DNA of 64,000 nucleotides from Actinophytocola oryzae (GTDB lineage: Bacteria > Actinomycetota > Actinomycetes > Mycobacteriales > Pseudonocardiaceae). Shown here piece after piece: positions 35,620 through 44,482 of the stretch. The notes under the pieces were generated by a model, which was not told the DNA's origin, searched no databases, and saw nothing but the letters and a program-made list of their open reading frames with translations. The DNA lies in assembly GCF_004364325.1 (NCBI RefSeq), contig NZ_SOCP01000012.1, positions 62,001 to 126,000 on the forward strand, in the 5' to 3' direction. The position numbers were made by a program, and so were the translations under genes. Positions within the stretch are counted from its first letter, which is position 1. The number at the start of each line of letters is the position of its first letter.

Positions 35620-36618
35620 GTGATTACCGTCGAGAACCTGACAAAGTCGTTCCGAAGTACTACCGGCGCCGTCGTCGCGCTGGATGGCATCAACCTGGAC
35701 GTGCCGACCGGTGTCATCGCCGGTGTCGTCGGCGCCAAGGGCTCCGGCAAGTCGACCCTGGCCCGTGTGCTGGCACTGCGCGAGCGCCCCGACGCGGGGG
35801 TCGTCCGCCTCGACGGGCTCGACACCGGCGTCCTCGACCAGCGCAGCCTGCGGGCCGCGCGCTCGAGGATCGGCGTCGTGCCGGCAGGCGAGTCGCTCCT
35901 GCCGCAACGCACCGCCGCGGGCAACATCGCGCTGCCGCTGGAGCAGGCCGGCATGGACGGCCCGCGCCGCCGCGAGAAGGTCGGCAAGCTGCTCGACCTG
36001 ATCGGCCTCACCGAGCGCGCCGCCAACTACCCCGACCAGCTGACCGCGGGCCAGCGCCAGCGCGTCGCGGTCGCACGGGCACTGGTCGGCGAGCCCGCGG
36101 TCGTGCTGGCCGACGACCCGACCGGTGAGCTGGACGCAACGGGTGCCGCCGGCGTCCTCGCCGTCCTCGACCGGGCACGCGCCGAGCTGGGCGCGACCGT
36201 CCTGGTCGTGACCCCGGACACGAACGTCGTGCGCAGGATCGCCGACGACGTCGCCGTCCTCGAGCACGGCCGCATCCTGGAGCAGGGCAAGCTGCTCGAC
36301 CTCGTGCGCGACCCGGACAGCCGCGTCGCGCGTGCCGTGCTGCCGTCGGTCGACTCGGCCACCCAGGGCGTCGCGGACGTCGTGCTCGTCGGGTTCGCGT
36401 CGATCGGCGCGCTGCTGCCGGAGGCCGCGAGCCGGTTCGACACGGAGATCACCGTGTCCGGCGGTGGCGTGACCAAGATCGGCGAGACGCCGGTCGCGCG
36501 GTTCCGCCTCGGTATGACCGGCGGCGAGCGGGTCGACGCGGCACTGGGCTGGCTGGCCGAGCGGGGTGCGTTCGTGAAGCGCGCACGGGCCGGTCTGCGG
36601 GAGGTCGCGGCCGCGTAA
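35620..36618 (+). CDS. MetN-like ABC ATPase homologue with NIL domain and degenerate catalytic motifs
   Basis: A 332-residue relative of the methionine-importer ATPase MetN: an ABC domain (1-235) and a C-terminal NIL methionine-sensing domain (about 253-330, VVLVGFASIGALLPEAASRF). Walker A is intact (GAKGSGKST, 38-46), but the Q-loop Gln is replaced (GVVPAGESLL, Ala89), the signature reads LTAGQ, the catalytic Glu after Walker B is Asp166 (VVLADDPTGELD), and the H-switch His is Pro199 (VVTPDT). No MetI or MetQ gene is adjacent. ATP binding seems possible, but efficient hydrolysis doubtful. The GTG at 35620 is chosen for its GGAG site (35609-35612); GTG 35596 is an alternative. Expression should respond to SAM through the riboswitch. 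Confidence 0.85.
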   Translation: MITVENLTKSFRSTTGAVVALDGINLDVPTGVIAGVVGAKGSGKSTLARVLALRERPDAGVVRLDGLDTGVLDQRSLRAARSRIGVVPAGESLLPQRTAAGNIALPLEQAGMDGPRRREKVGKLLDLIGLTERAANYPDQLTAGQRQRVAVARALVGEPAVVLADDPTGELDATGAAGVLAVLDRARAELGATVLVVTPDTNVVRRIADDVAVLEHGRILEQGKLLDLVRDPDSRVARAVLPSVDSATQGVADVVLVGFASIGALLPEAASRFDTEITVSGGGVTKIGETPVARFRLGMTGGERVDAALGWLAERGAFVKRARAGLREVAAA

Positions 36619-36640
36619 CGGCCGGTCGTGAGGGTGCCCG

Positions 36641-36646
36641 TAGGCT
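36641..36646 (+). promoter_or_regulatory. -10 box of a leaderless promoter for ispE
   Basis: TAGGCT lies 6 nt before the GTG at 36653. An AAGGAG sequence sits immediately against the GTG, too close to act as a normal ribosome site. Confidence 0.45.
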
Positions 36647-36652
36647 TAAGGA

Positions 36653-37618
36653 GTGCTTGCTGTTGTCCCTCGCCCGGTGACCGTCCGGGTGCCTGCCAAG
36701 GTAAACCTGCACCTCGCGGTGGGTGACGTACGCAAGGACGGTTTCCACGAGCTGACGACGGTGTTCCAGTCGCTGTCGCTCACCGACGAGGTCACGGTGG
36801 CGGTCGCGGAGGACCCGGGGGTCGAGGTCCAGGGCGAGGGCGCGTCGGCGGTGCCGACCAACGGAGCGAACCTGGCGTGGCGCGCGGTGGAGGAGCTGGC
36901 GCGCCACGTCGGCCGCGACCTCGCCGAGCTGAAGGTCCGGGTGCTGATCCGCAAGGGCATCCCGGTGTCGGGCGGCATGGCTGGCGGCAGCGCCGACGCG
37001 GCGGCCACGCTGGTGGGCCTCGCGAACCTGTGGAAGCTCGAGATCGGCCGCGACGAGCTGGCCGGCATCGCGGCGAACCTCGGCAGCGACGTGCCGTTCA
37101 TGCTGCACGGCGGTACCGCACTGGGCACCGGCCGTGGCGAGGCGATCGTCCCCGTCCTGTCGCGGCACACGTTCCACTGGGTCCTGGCGTTCGCCAGGGG
37201 CGGCCTGGCCACCCCGAAGGTCTACGGCGAGCTGGACCGCCTGCGCCTGGAGGGCGAACCGCCCAGGGTGGGCGAGGTGGAGCCGGTCCTGGAGGCACTG
37301 GCCTCCGGCGAACCGCACCGGCTGGCGCAGTTGCTCGGCAACGACCTCCAGGCGGCCGCGGTCTCCCTGCGACCGGGCCTGCGCCGGACGCTTCGCGCGG
37401 GCGTTGCCGCGGGCGCGCTGGCGGGCACGGTGTCCGGCTCCGGGCCGACGTGCGCGTTCCTGTGCGCGGACGCCGACGACGCACTGCGTGTGGCGGCGGA
37501 GCTGTCGGGTGCCGGTGTCTGCCGGACGGTCCGCGTTGTCCACGGCCCGGTCCCCGGCGCGCGGGTGATCGGCGGCGACGACGAACCGAGGTCGGCGCCC
37601 CCGCAGGTGCACGCCTAG
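36653..37618 (+). CDS. ispE: 4-diphosphocytidyl-2-C-methyl-D-erythritol kinase
   Basis: A 321-residue GHMP kinase of the MEP isoprenoid pathway. Motifs: [14 protein letters not shown] (substrate), [21 protein letters not shown] (ATP-binding glycine loop), [21 protein letters not shown] and [10 protein letters not shown] (GHMP motif 3). The GTG at 36653 matches the leaderless promoter; a GTG at 36677 is a shorter alternative. The TAG stop overlaps the end of the converging downstream gene by four bases. Confidence 0.95.
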   Translation: MLAVVPRPVTVRVPAKVNLHLAVGDVRKDGFHELTTVFQSLSLTDEVTVAVAEDPGVEVQGEGASAVPTNGANLAWRAVEELARHVGRDLAELKVRVLIRKGIPVSGGMAGGSADAAATLVGLANLWKLEIGRDELAGIAANLGSDVPFMLHGGTALGTGRGEAIVPVLSRHTFHWVLAFARGGLATPKVYGELDRLRLEGEPPRVGEVEPVLEALASGEPHRLAQLLGNDLQAAAVSLRPGLRRTLRAGVAAGALAGTVSGSGPTCAFLCADADDALRVAAELSGAGVCRTVRVVHGPVPGARVIGGDDEPRSAPPQVHA

Positions 37619-38151
37619 CGCCGAGGCTTCGCGTTCCGCAGGCGGATCCCGCTGAACGCCAGCGTCGTGGAGACCACCCCGTCCCAGAACGGCCACAGGT
37701 TGTTCAGCACCCGCAGCTGGATCCCGCACTCCTCGTGCAGCGCCAACAGGTCACCGACCGGCTCGGGAGGACCGAGCGGCACCACCGGTCTCGTCGAGAC
37801 GTGGGCGTTGGGGATGGGCGTGCCGATGGGCCGGAAACTGGCGACGGGCAGGCGGTAGGCGTACAGCCGGACCGCACGCATGGCCTCCAGCCAGCCGTAC
37901 TCGATGGCGTGCACCCGGTCGCCGCCCCCTGGCCCGAGCACGCGGTCGCGGTCGGCGCGGGTCGACGTCTCCGTCGCCCAGGCCATGGCCCGCGGACAGT
38001 CACGCGGGAACCAGTACGACGGCGAGCGTTCCGAGTCGACCGCCCAGACGTACGGGTCCCCTACCTGCGCCGTCGGTGCCACGTGGGGCTCGAACCGGGT
38101 GATCGTGGGGTCTTCCGAGAAGTGCAGCACCTCACCAGGACGCGGGCGCAT
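37615..38151 (-). CDS. Hypothetical protein, DUF6886-like
   Basis: A 178-residue soluble protein beginning [51 protein letters not shown], a conserved start I associate with the DUF6886 family of uncharacterised bacterial proteins. No catalytic motif is known. Further conserved-looking blocks are [22 protein letters not shown] and [29 protein letters not shown]. It converges with ispE and is divergent from the ABC-F gene with a 36-bp gap. Codon use matches its neighbours. Confidence 0.75.
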   Translation of the reverse strand: MRPRPGEVLHFSEDPTITRFEPHVAPTAQVGDPYVWAVDSERSPSYWFPRDCPRAMAWATETSTRADRDRVLGPGGGDRVHAIEYGWLEAMRAVRLYAYRLPVASFRPIGTPIPNAHVSTRPVVPLGPPEPVGDLLALHEECGIQLRVLNNLWPFWDGVVSTTLAFSGIRLRNAKPRR

Positions 38152-38174
38152 GCGGCAAGCCTACCGACAGTCGG

Positions 38175-38180
38175 TAACGT
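38175..38180 (+). promoter_or_regulatory. -10 box of a leaderless promoter for the ABC-F gene
   Basis: TAACGT lies 7 nt before the GTG at 38188, with no ribosome-binding site. The tricorn gene near 62784 has the same hexamer and spacing. Confidence 0.5.
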
Positions 38181-38187
38181 CAGCGTC

Positions 38188-39948
38188 GTGGTCAACCTGG
38201 TCAACCTCGAGGCGGTCGCCAAGAGCTACGGCGTCAAGCCGCTGCTCGACGGTGTCTCGCTCGGTGTCGCCGCGGGAGACCGGATCGGCGTCGTCGGGCT
38301 CAACGGTGGTGGCAAGACCACCCTCCTGGAGGTCCTGGCGGGGCTCGAGCCGCCTGACGGCGGGCGCGTGAGCCGCGGGCGGGACCTGCGGCAGGCCGTC
38401 GTCACGCAGCGGACGGAGCTGGCCGAGGGCGCGACCGTGCGCAACGCCGTGCTCGACCCGCTCGGCATCACCGCGGAACACGAGTGGGCCGCCGACCCCC
38501 GCGCCCGTTCGATCCTCGACGGCATCGGGATCACGGCCTTCGGACTGGACGCGCCGGTCAGGGACATGTCCGGGGGCGAGCGCCGCCGCGTCGCGCTGGC
38601 CGCCGCGCTCGTCCAGGACCTCGACCTGCTGATCCTCGACGAGCCGACCAACCATCTCGACGTCGAGGGCGTGCGCTGGCTCGCCGAGCACCTGCTCGCC
38701 AGGGGCACGGCACTCGTCGTCGTCACACACGACCGCTGGTTCCTCGACACCGTCTGCACCCGCACCTGGGAGGTCGTCGGCGGCAAGGTCGAGCAGTACG
38801 AGGGCGGCTACGCCGACTGGGTGTTCTCGCGTGCCGAGCGCGCCCGCCTCGCCGCCACCCTCGAGGAGAAGCGGCGCAACCTCGCCCGCAAGGAGCTGGC
38901 CTGGCTGCGCCGGGGTCCGCCCGCGCGCACGTCCAAGCCCCGCTACCGCATCGAGGCCGCGGAAGCGTTGATCTCCGACGTGCCGCCGCCGCGCGACTCC
39001 GTCGAGCTGCTGGCGTTCGCCAGGCGGCGCCTCGGGCGCACGGTGCTGGAGCTGGAGGACGTCACGCTCCGGGCAGGCGACAAGCTGCTGGTCGAGAACC
39101 AGACCTGGCGTGTCGGCCCCGGCGACCGGATCGGGCTCGTCGGCGTCAACGGCTCCGGCAAGACGACGCTGCTGCGCCTGCTGGCCGGTCAGATCGAGCC
39201 GGAGACCGGGAAACGCGTGCAGGGCCAGACCGTGCGGCCCGCGTACCTGACGCAGGAGCTGCACGACCTGCCGCCGCAGCTGCGGGTGCTGGAGGCCGTC
39301 GAGGAGGTCGCCAGGCGGGTGACGCTCGGCAAGCAGGAGATGTCGGCGTCGCAGCTGACCGAGCGGTTCGGGTTCCCGCCCGCGCGCCAGTGGACGCCGG
39401 TCGGCGACCTGTCCGGCGGCGAACGCAGGCGGCTGCAGCTCGCGCGGCTGCTCATGGCCGAGCCGAACGTGCTGCTGCTGGACGAGCCGACGAACGATCT
39501 CGACATCGACACGTTGCAGCAGCTGGAGGACCTGCTCGACTCGTGGCCGGGCACGCTGGTCGTGGTCTCGCACGACCGGTACCTCGTCGAGCGCGTGTGC
39601 GACACGGTCGTCGCCCTGCTCGGCGACGGGCGGATCACCGACCTGCCCGGCGGCATCGAGGAGTACCTGAACCGCCGCGACGCCATCGTGCCCGCCGCCG
39701 CGCCGAAGCAGGCCGACAAGCCGGTGTCCAACGCGGCGGAGCGGCGTGCCGCGCAGAAGGAGCTGGCCAGGCTCGAACGCCAGCTGGACAAGCTGACCAG
39801 GCGGGAGACCGAGCTGCACCAGGCGCTGGCCGAGGCCGCGACCGACGGGAACCGGCTGCTGGAGCTGGACGCCGAGCTGCGGTCGCTGCTGGCGGACAAG
39901 TCAACTGTCGAACAACGTTGGCTGGACGTGGCGGACGTGGCCGAATAG
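38188..39948 (+). CDS. ABC-F family ATPase (Uup-like)
   Basis: A 586-residue soluble protein with two ABC domains. Domain 1 has Walker A GLNGGGKTT, signature MSGGERRR and Walker B LLILDEPTNHLD; domain 2 has GVNGSGKTT, LSGGERRR and LLLLDEPTNDLD. An arm-containing linker (RARLAATLEEKRRNLARKELAWLRRGPPARTSKPRYR) resembles Uup/EttA, and a C-terminal coiled coil (about 515-580, AQKELARLERQLDKLTRRETELHQALAEA) is typical of Uup. ABC-F proteins act on the ribosome E site; some confer antibiotic resistance. No membrane domain. Gene order ispE-ABC-F-acyl ligase-pth matches mycobacteria. Confidence 0.93.
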   Translation: MVNLVNLEAVAKSYGVKPLLDGVSLGVAAGDRIGVVGLNGGGKTTLLEVLAGLEPPDGGRVSRGRDLRQAVVTQRTELAEGATVRNAVLDPLGITAEHEWAADPRARSILDGIGITAFGLDAPVRDMSGGERRRVALAAALVQDLDLLILDEPTNHLDVEGVRWLAEHLLARGTALVVVTHDRWFLDTVCTRTWEVVGGKVEQYEGGYADWVFSRAERARLAATLEEKRRNLARKELAWLRRGPPARTSKPRYRIEAAEALISDVPPPRDSVELLAFARRRLGRTVLELEDVTLRAGDKLLVENQTWRVGPGDRIGLVGVNGSGKTTLLRLLAGQIEPETGKRVQGQTVRPAYLTQELHDLPPQLRVLEAVEEVARRVTLGKQEMSASQLTERFGFPPARQWTPVGDLSGGERRRLQLARLLMAEPNVLLLDEPTNDLDIDTLQQLEDLLDSWPGTLVVVSHDRYLVERVCDTVVALLGDGRITDLPGGIEEYLNRRDAIVPAAAPKQADKPVSNAAERRAAQKELARLERQLDKLTRRETELHQALAEAATDGNRLLELDAELRSLLADKSTVEQRWLDVADVAE

Positions 39949-39967
39949 TGCCGTTTACCCTTGCCGC

Positions 39968-41632
39968 ATGAGCCGTTTCGTCGACAAGCTGGTCGCCACC
40001 GCGAGGACCAGCGATCGGGGTGTCACCACTGGCGAGCCGGGCGAGCCGGTGCGTACCACGTGGGCGCGGGTGCACGAGCAGGCCAGGGTCGTCGCGAGCG
40101 GCTTGGTCGGGCACGGGCTCGCGCCGGGCGACGCGGTCGCGGTGCTGGCCGCGGCACCCGCCGCGATCGGGCCCGCGATCCACGCCGTGTGGTTGTCCGG
40201 CGGCAGCGTCACCATGCTGCACCAGCCGACACCGAGGTCCGACCTCGCGATGTGGGCGGAGGACACCGTCCGGGTGCTGAACATGATCGGCTCCAAGCTG
40301 GTGCTGCTCGGCGAGCCGTTCGACCAGCTGGGACCGGTGCTCGACGAGCACGGCATCGGCTACCTGCTGATCGCCGACCTGTTGTCCGGCACGCCGCTGG
40401 AGACGTTCGTCGAGGTCGATGAGGACATGCCCGCGCTGCTGCAGCTGACGAGCGGCTCGACCGCCGAGCCGAAGGCCGTGCGGATCACCCACGGCAACCT
40501 GTTCGCGAACATCTCGGCCATGGCCGAGCGTGCCGAGCTGGACCCGGCGAACGACATCATGGTGTCGTGGCTGCCGATGTTCCACGACATGGGCATGGTC
40601 GGCTTCTACACCACGCCGATGGTGTTCGGGATAGAGCTGGTCAAGGTCACCCCGGTCGACTTCCTGACCGCGCCGCTGCTGTGGGCGAAGCTGATCTCCA
40701 CCCACGGCGGGACGATCACCGCGGCCCCGAACTTCGCGTACGCCCTGCTGGGACGGCGACTTGGCGGCGAGGAGGACGGCGCCTACGACCTGTCCACCTT
40801 ACGTATCGCACTGAACGGCGCGGAGCCGATCGACGAGAAGGCCGTCGCGTCGTTCGTCGCGGCGGGCGCACGGTTCAAGATGCCCGCGGAATGCGTTTTC
40901 CCGGCCTACGGCATGGCCGAGGGCACGCTCGCGATCTCCTTCGCCAGCCCCATGATCGGCCTGCGCCTCGACCACGTCGACGCGGTGTCGCTCGAAGCGG
41001 AGAACCACGCGGTCCCCGTGGAGGAGTCCACTCCGGAGGCCGACCGCCGCACGTTCGCGATCCTGGGCCCGCCACTGGCGGGGTTCGAGGCCCGCATAGT
41101 CTCCGGCGACTCCGTTGTGGGCGAACGGGAAGTCGGCGAGATCCAGGTTCGGGGCCCGTCGGTGACCCCGGGCTACCTCACGGTGGACGGCCCACTGGCG
41201 ACACAGGACGCCGACGGCTGGCTCGCGACCGGCGACCTCGGGTACACAGTGGACGGTGAGATCGTCATCTGCGGCCGCGCGAAGGACGTGATCATCCTGG
41301 CGGGCCGCAACATCTACCCGACGGACATCGAACGCGCGGCGACGTCGGTCGAGGGCGTGCGTGCCGGGAACGCGGTGGCGGTGCGCCTCGACGCGGGCAC
41401 ACGTCGGGAACGCTTCGCGGTGGTGGCGGAGTCCCGACTCGCGTCCGACGCGGAGAAGGTGAAGGTGCTGCGCAAGGAGATCGGCGCGCGGGTGTTCGAG
41501 GCGGTCAACGCCCGCCCGTCGGCCGTGCTGGTCCTGCCGCCCGGCACGCTGCCGAAGACCCCGTCCGGCAAGCTCCGCAGAGCGGCGGCGGGAGAGCAGC
41601 TGGCCGAGTCGATCAGGGCCGCCGCGTCATAG
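39968..41632 (+). CDS. Fatty-acyl-AMP ligase / acyl-CoA synthetase (Pks16-like)
   Basis: A 554-residue adenylating enzyme with LLQLTSGSTAEPKAVRITHGNL (P-loop), WLPMFHDMGMVGFYTTPM, CVFPAYGMAEGTLAIS, DGWLATGDLGYTVDGEIVICGRAKDVIILAGRNIYPTDIE and a C-terminal LPKTPSGKLRR Lys. The SWLPMFHDMGM and AYGMAEGTL motifs are typical of FadD32/FAAL-type ligases that hand acyl-AMP to polyketide synthases. Its place between the ABC-F gene and pth matches M. tuberculosis pks16 (Rv1013), which despite its name encodes such a ligase. It ends 6 bp inside the converging DivIVA-like gene. Confidence 0.88.
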   Translation: MSRFVDKLVATARTSDRGVTTGEPGEPVRTTWARVHEQARVVASGLVGHGLAPGDAVAVLAAAPAAIGPAIHAVWLSGGSVTMLHQPTPRSDLAMWAEDTVRVLNMIGSKLVLLGEPFDQLGPVLDEHGIGYLLIADLLSGTPLETFVEVDEDMPALLQLTSGSTAEPKAVRITHGNLFANISAMAERAELDPANDIMVSWLPMFHDMGMVGFYTTPMVFGIELVKVTPVDFLTAPLLWAKLISTHGGTITAAPNFAYALLGRRLGGEEDGAYDLSTLRIALNGAEPIDEKAVASFVAAGARFKMPAECVFPAYGMAEGTLAISFASPMIGLRLDHVDAVSLEAENHAVPVEESTPEADRRTFAILGPPLAGFEARIVSGDSVVGEREVGEIQVRGPSVTPGYLTVDGPLATQDADGWLATGDLGYTVDGEIVICGRAKDVIILAGRNIYPTDIERAATSVEGVRAGNAVAVRLDAGTRRERFAVVAESRLASDAEKVKVLRKEIGARVFEAVNARPSAVLVLPPGTLPKTPSGKLRRAAAGEQLAESIRAAAS

Positions 41633-43006
41633 GGCCCGGCGGCCCAGCTCGTCGAGCCAGGCCTGCCTGACCGCGTCGACGGCCTCGACGTGGTACCCCT
41701 GCCCGACGAAGAAGGTCCTGCCGAGCTTGAGCGCGGCCAGCTTGTCGGGATCGGGGGAGCCGGGGTCGTCGAGCGCGGCGGCGAGCAGGCGCATGAGCCG
41801 CTCCACGTCGCCGGGTCGGTAGCCCCGCTCACCGGGCGGCGCCGGCGGAACGGGCAGCACGAGGTGGTCGGAGTCGCGCCAGGCATCCGTCTCGAGGGCG
41901 CCGGAGGGTGCCACTGCGGCCGAGGACCGTGGCGGTGTCTCGTGGCCGTCCGCTTCTGGCCGGTCGGCCGACGCCGAGGCGGCGGGCGTGGCTGCCGGTT
42001 CGGCCGACGGAGGCTGTGGTGGGGTACCGGCCGGCAGATCTTCCGGCGTGTGCGAGGCGACGGACTTGCCTCCCACCTCCGAGGTGGGCTCGGCGGCCGC
42101 CGGCGCGACTGACGGTGGCTGGTCGGCCGGCGGGGTGCTCTGTGGGTCCGCGTCCGGCCGGTCGATCGACGTGGGCAGGGCGCCGGACTCGGCCGGCGCT
42201 GCCGGCACTGACTCGGTGGACGCCGGTCCTCGCGCGTCGACTGCTCCCGGCTGATCGATCGGCGCGAGCACTGTGGCGAGTCCCGTCGGCTGCCGGTCGG
42301 TTCCCGCCTCGACCGCCGGAGGGCTGTGCCGTTCGAGCGCCTGCGGCCCGTCGTCTCCCACCGCAGGCGGCTCATCCGGCCGACTGACCGGCGCCTCCGA
42401 GGTGGTCGGCTTGTCCCCGGCCGCCACCGGGTCGGACTCCGACCGTGCCGTCCTGTCGACTGGTGCAGGTCGCGACACAACGGACTCGACCGGCGGTGCG
42501 GCGTCGACCGGCTTGATCGCGGAGACCCCCTGCGCCGACGTTCCCCGCACGCCGTTCCCCACGGCACCGGAACTGTCGGTGGCTGCCGGTAGCGTGGATC
42601 TCGGGGGGCCGGAGGCCGCCTCGTGCCTGCGTGACCGCGCGCTCGACACCGACGGCGGCTGGGCCAACCGCATGGGCGTCGTCTGCTCGGCGGCCGTCGG
42701 CGGAGGCGTCGGCCGCAGGTGGGCGGGGATACGCAGCGTCCCCTCGCGACGGGACAGCTCCTCCACCACGAGATCCAGGAACTCGTCCACCTGCTCCTCG
42801 TGGTACCCACGACGGATGAACGGAGCCGGGTCGAACGTCACGTCCCGAACCGTCTGGGCCGTCAGGGAGTCCCTGCCCTCCAACGTGGCCTGGACACGGT
42901 CCAGGAAGTCGTCCACCTGGTCCTCGTTGTAGCCGCGACGACCGAGGGGCGCCCGGTCGAACGTCACGCAGTCGACGACCACCGGGGTGAGGGGGACAAC
43001 GTCCAC
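41627..43006 (-). CDS. DivIVA-like repeat protein with a long disordered linker
   Basis: A 459-residue protein. Two N-terminal DivIVA-type motifs (VTFDRAPLGRRGYNEDQVDDFLDRV about 14-38, and VTFDPAPFIRRGYHEEQVDEFLDLV about 54-79) are followed by about 290 residues of Pro/Ala/Ser/Glu-rich low complexity with recurrent RPD/PPA segments. Two degenerate C-terminal motifs come last (GERGYRPGDVERLMRLLAAAL, and FFVGQGYHVEAVDAVRQAWLDEL). The FxxxxxGYxxxxVDxFL motif targets DivIVA/SepIVA proteins to curved membrane. The GTG at 43006 has an AGGAG site and avoids overlap with pth, which ends 11 bp upstream. Confidence 0.8.
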   Translation of the reverse strand: MDVVPLTPVVVDCVTFDRAPLGRRGYNEDQVDDFLDRVQATLEGRDSLTAQTVRDVTFDPAPFIRRGYHEEQVDEFLDLVVEELSRREGTLRIPAHLRPTPPPTAAEQTTPMRLAQPPSVSSARSRRHEAASGPPRSTLPAATDSSGAVGNGVRGTSAQGVSAIKPVDAAPPVESVVSRPAPVDRTARSESDPVAAGDKPTTSEAPVSRPDEPPAVGDDGPQALERHSPPAVEAGTDRQPTGLATVLAPIDQPGAVDARGPASTESVPAAPAESGALPTSIDRPDADPQSTPPADQPPSVAPAAAEPTSEVGGKSVASHTPEDLPAGTPPQPPSAEPAATPAASASADRPEADGHETPPRSSAAVAPSGALETDAWRDSDHLVLPVPPAPPGERGYRPGDVERLMRLLAAALDDPGSPDPDKLAALKLGRTFFVGQGYHVEAVDAVRQAWLDELGRRAL

Positions 43007-43016
43007 AAGCCCGCTC

Positions 43017-43598
43017 CTACCGTGCGTGGAAGAGGTTCTGCGCCGCCTCCAGGCCCTTGCCCACCAGCGCCTCCACCGCATCCGCGCAGTGGTCGACGCT
43101 GATGGCCAGCTCTTTTCGTTCGGTCGCGGAGAAGTCCCGGAGCACGAAGTCTGCCGGGTCCATCCGTCCTGGCGGCCGTCCGATGCCGAACCGTACTCGG
43201 AGGTAGTCCCGCGTGCTCAGCGATTTGGAAATCGAGCGCAGACCGTTGTGGCCGTTCTCGCCGCCGCCGAGCTTGAGGCGCACACTCGGGAACGGGAGGT
43301 CCAGCTCGTCGTGCACGACGATCAGGTTCTCCGGCGCGACCTTGTAGAAACGTGCGGTGGCCACCACCGGGCCACCGGAGAGGTTCATGAACGACCGGGG
43401 CTTGGCCAGCGCGACCCTGCGGTCGGCGAGCCTGCACTCGAGCACCTCGGCGCCACCCTTGTGGGCCTTGAACCTGCCGCCGACCCGCGCGGCGAGCTCG
43501 TCCACCACGAGGAAACCGATGTTGTGCCGGTTGGCGGCATAGCGGGGGCCGGGGTTGCCGAGACCGACAACCAGGACCGGCTCGTCTGGCGATGTCAT
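43017..43598 (-). CDS. pth: Peptidyl-tRNA hydrolase
   Basis: A 193-residue Pth that frees tRNA from drop-off peptidyl-tRNA. Motifs: [20 protein letters not shown] with the catalytic His, [43 protein letters not shown] and [21 protein letters not shown]-like segment. Start ATG 43598, 79 bp after rplY on the same strand with a hairpin between them. The order rplY-pth is conserved in actinobacteria. Confidence 0.96.
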   Translation of the reverse strand: MTSPDEPVLVVGLGNPGPRYAANRHNIGFLVVDELAARVGGRFKAHKGGAEVLECRLADRRVALAKPRSFMNLSGGPVVATARFYKVAPENLIVVHDELDLPFPSVRLKLGGGENGHNGLRSISKSLSTRDYLRVRFGIGRPPGRMDPADFVLRDFSATERKELAISVDHCADAVEALVGKGLEAAQNLFHAR

Positions 43599-43640
43599 GG
43601 CGAACCCAGGTAGTGGTGAACCAGGTCGTGCGAGACCGGT

Positions 43641-43668
43641 CCGGGCGGCCCCGGAAGGAACCGCCCGG
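43641..43668. terminator. Hairpin between rplY and pth
   Basis: CCGGGCGG (43641-43648) pairs with CCGCCCGG (43661-43668), 12-nt loop, starting 37 bp before the pth start and just after the rplY stop. It may be an attenuator rather than a full terminator. Confidence 0.55.
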
Positions 43669-43677
43669 GCGTCATGC

Positions 43678-44286
43678 TCAGTCCTCGGCGGGCTCGGCAG
43701 GTGCCGGGGTCTCCGCCTCGGCGTCCTCGTCCGCGTCGGTGGCGCTCTGGGCCTCGTTGACCGCGAGCACCATCGCCTCGGGGTCGGTCACCAGCTCGGC
43801 ACCCGACGGCAGCTCGACGTCCTTGGCGAAGACCTGGAAACCGGCCTCGGCACCCTCGATCGACACCTCGAACTGCTCCGGGATGTGCAGCGCCTCGACC
43901 GACACCTCGATGGTGGTCAGGTCCTGGGTGAGCAGCGTGCCGGGCGAGGTCTCGCCGGTGAGCACGATCGGCACCTCGACGGCGACCTTCTCGCCGCGTA
44001 CGACGAGCAGCAGGTCGACGTGCTCGATGTAGTTCTTGATCGGGTGCGTGGTGACGGTCTTGGTGAGCGCCAGCTCGCTGCTGGCGTCGAACTCCAGCGT
44101 CAGCACGGCGTTCTGACCGTGCTCGCGGACCACGCGGGCGAACTCGAGCGCCGGCAGCGCCAGGTGCTTCGGGTCGGAACCGTGGCCGTAGAGCACCGCG
44201 GGGATCTTGCCGGCGCGACGGGTGCGGCGCGCGGCGCCCTTGCCGAACTCGGTACGTGCTTCGGCGGCGAGACGGACCTCGGACAC
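43678..44286 (-). CDS. rplY: Ribosomal protein bL25, general-stress (Ctc) form
   Basis: A 202-residue bL25 of the long TL5/Ctc type, binding 5S rRNA. The N-terminal domain (about 1-90) has [40 protein letters not shown], and a beta-rich C-terminal domain (about 95-185) follows with [24 protein letters not shown] and an acidic tail. The GTG at 44286 has AAGGAG 9 nt upstream; longer frames run into the leader. Confidence 0.95.
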   Translation of the reverse strand: MSEVRLAAEARTEFGKGAARRTRRAGKIPAVLYGHGSDPKHLALPALEFARVVREHGQNAVLTLEFDASSELALTKTVTTHPIKNYIEHVDLLLVVRGEKVAVEVPIVLTGETSPGTLLTQDLTTIEVSVEALHIPEQFEVSIEGAEAGFQVFAKDVELPSGAELVTDPEAMVLAVNEAQSATDADEDAEAETPAPAEPAED

Positions 44287-44387
44287 GGTGGTGCACTCCT
44301 TGTTACAAGAAAACCTTCGGGGGCGGCGGTGGTGGCCGTCGGCGAGTGAGTACGCGCGGCAGTAGAACACCGCCGCGTCGATCACGC

Positions 44388-44433
44388 CAGGCGTGAAAAC
44401 GCCTGCCCTCGCCGAGGCAACCCCGCTAGTCTA
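44388..44433 (-). promoter_or_regulatory. Leader hairpin and -10 box upstream of rplY
   Basis: Minus-strand TAGACT (44428-44433) is a plausible -10, giving a leader of about 135 nt. Near its 5' end is a perfect 7-bp hairpin (CAGGCGT/ACGCCTG, 44388-44405, 4-nt loop). It could instead be the terminator of prs. Confidence 0.35.
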
Positions 44434-44482
44434 CTTCTTCGCTTTCCGCAAGTGCACCCGGGGGTTACAGGCACGAGTCCCC

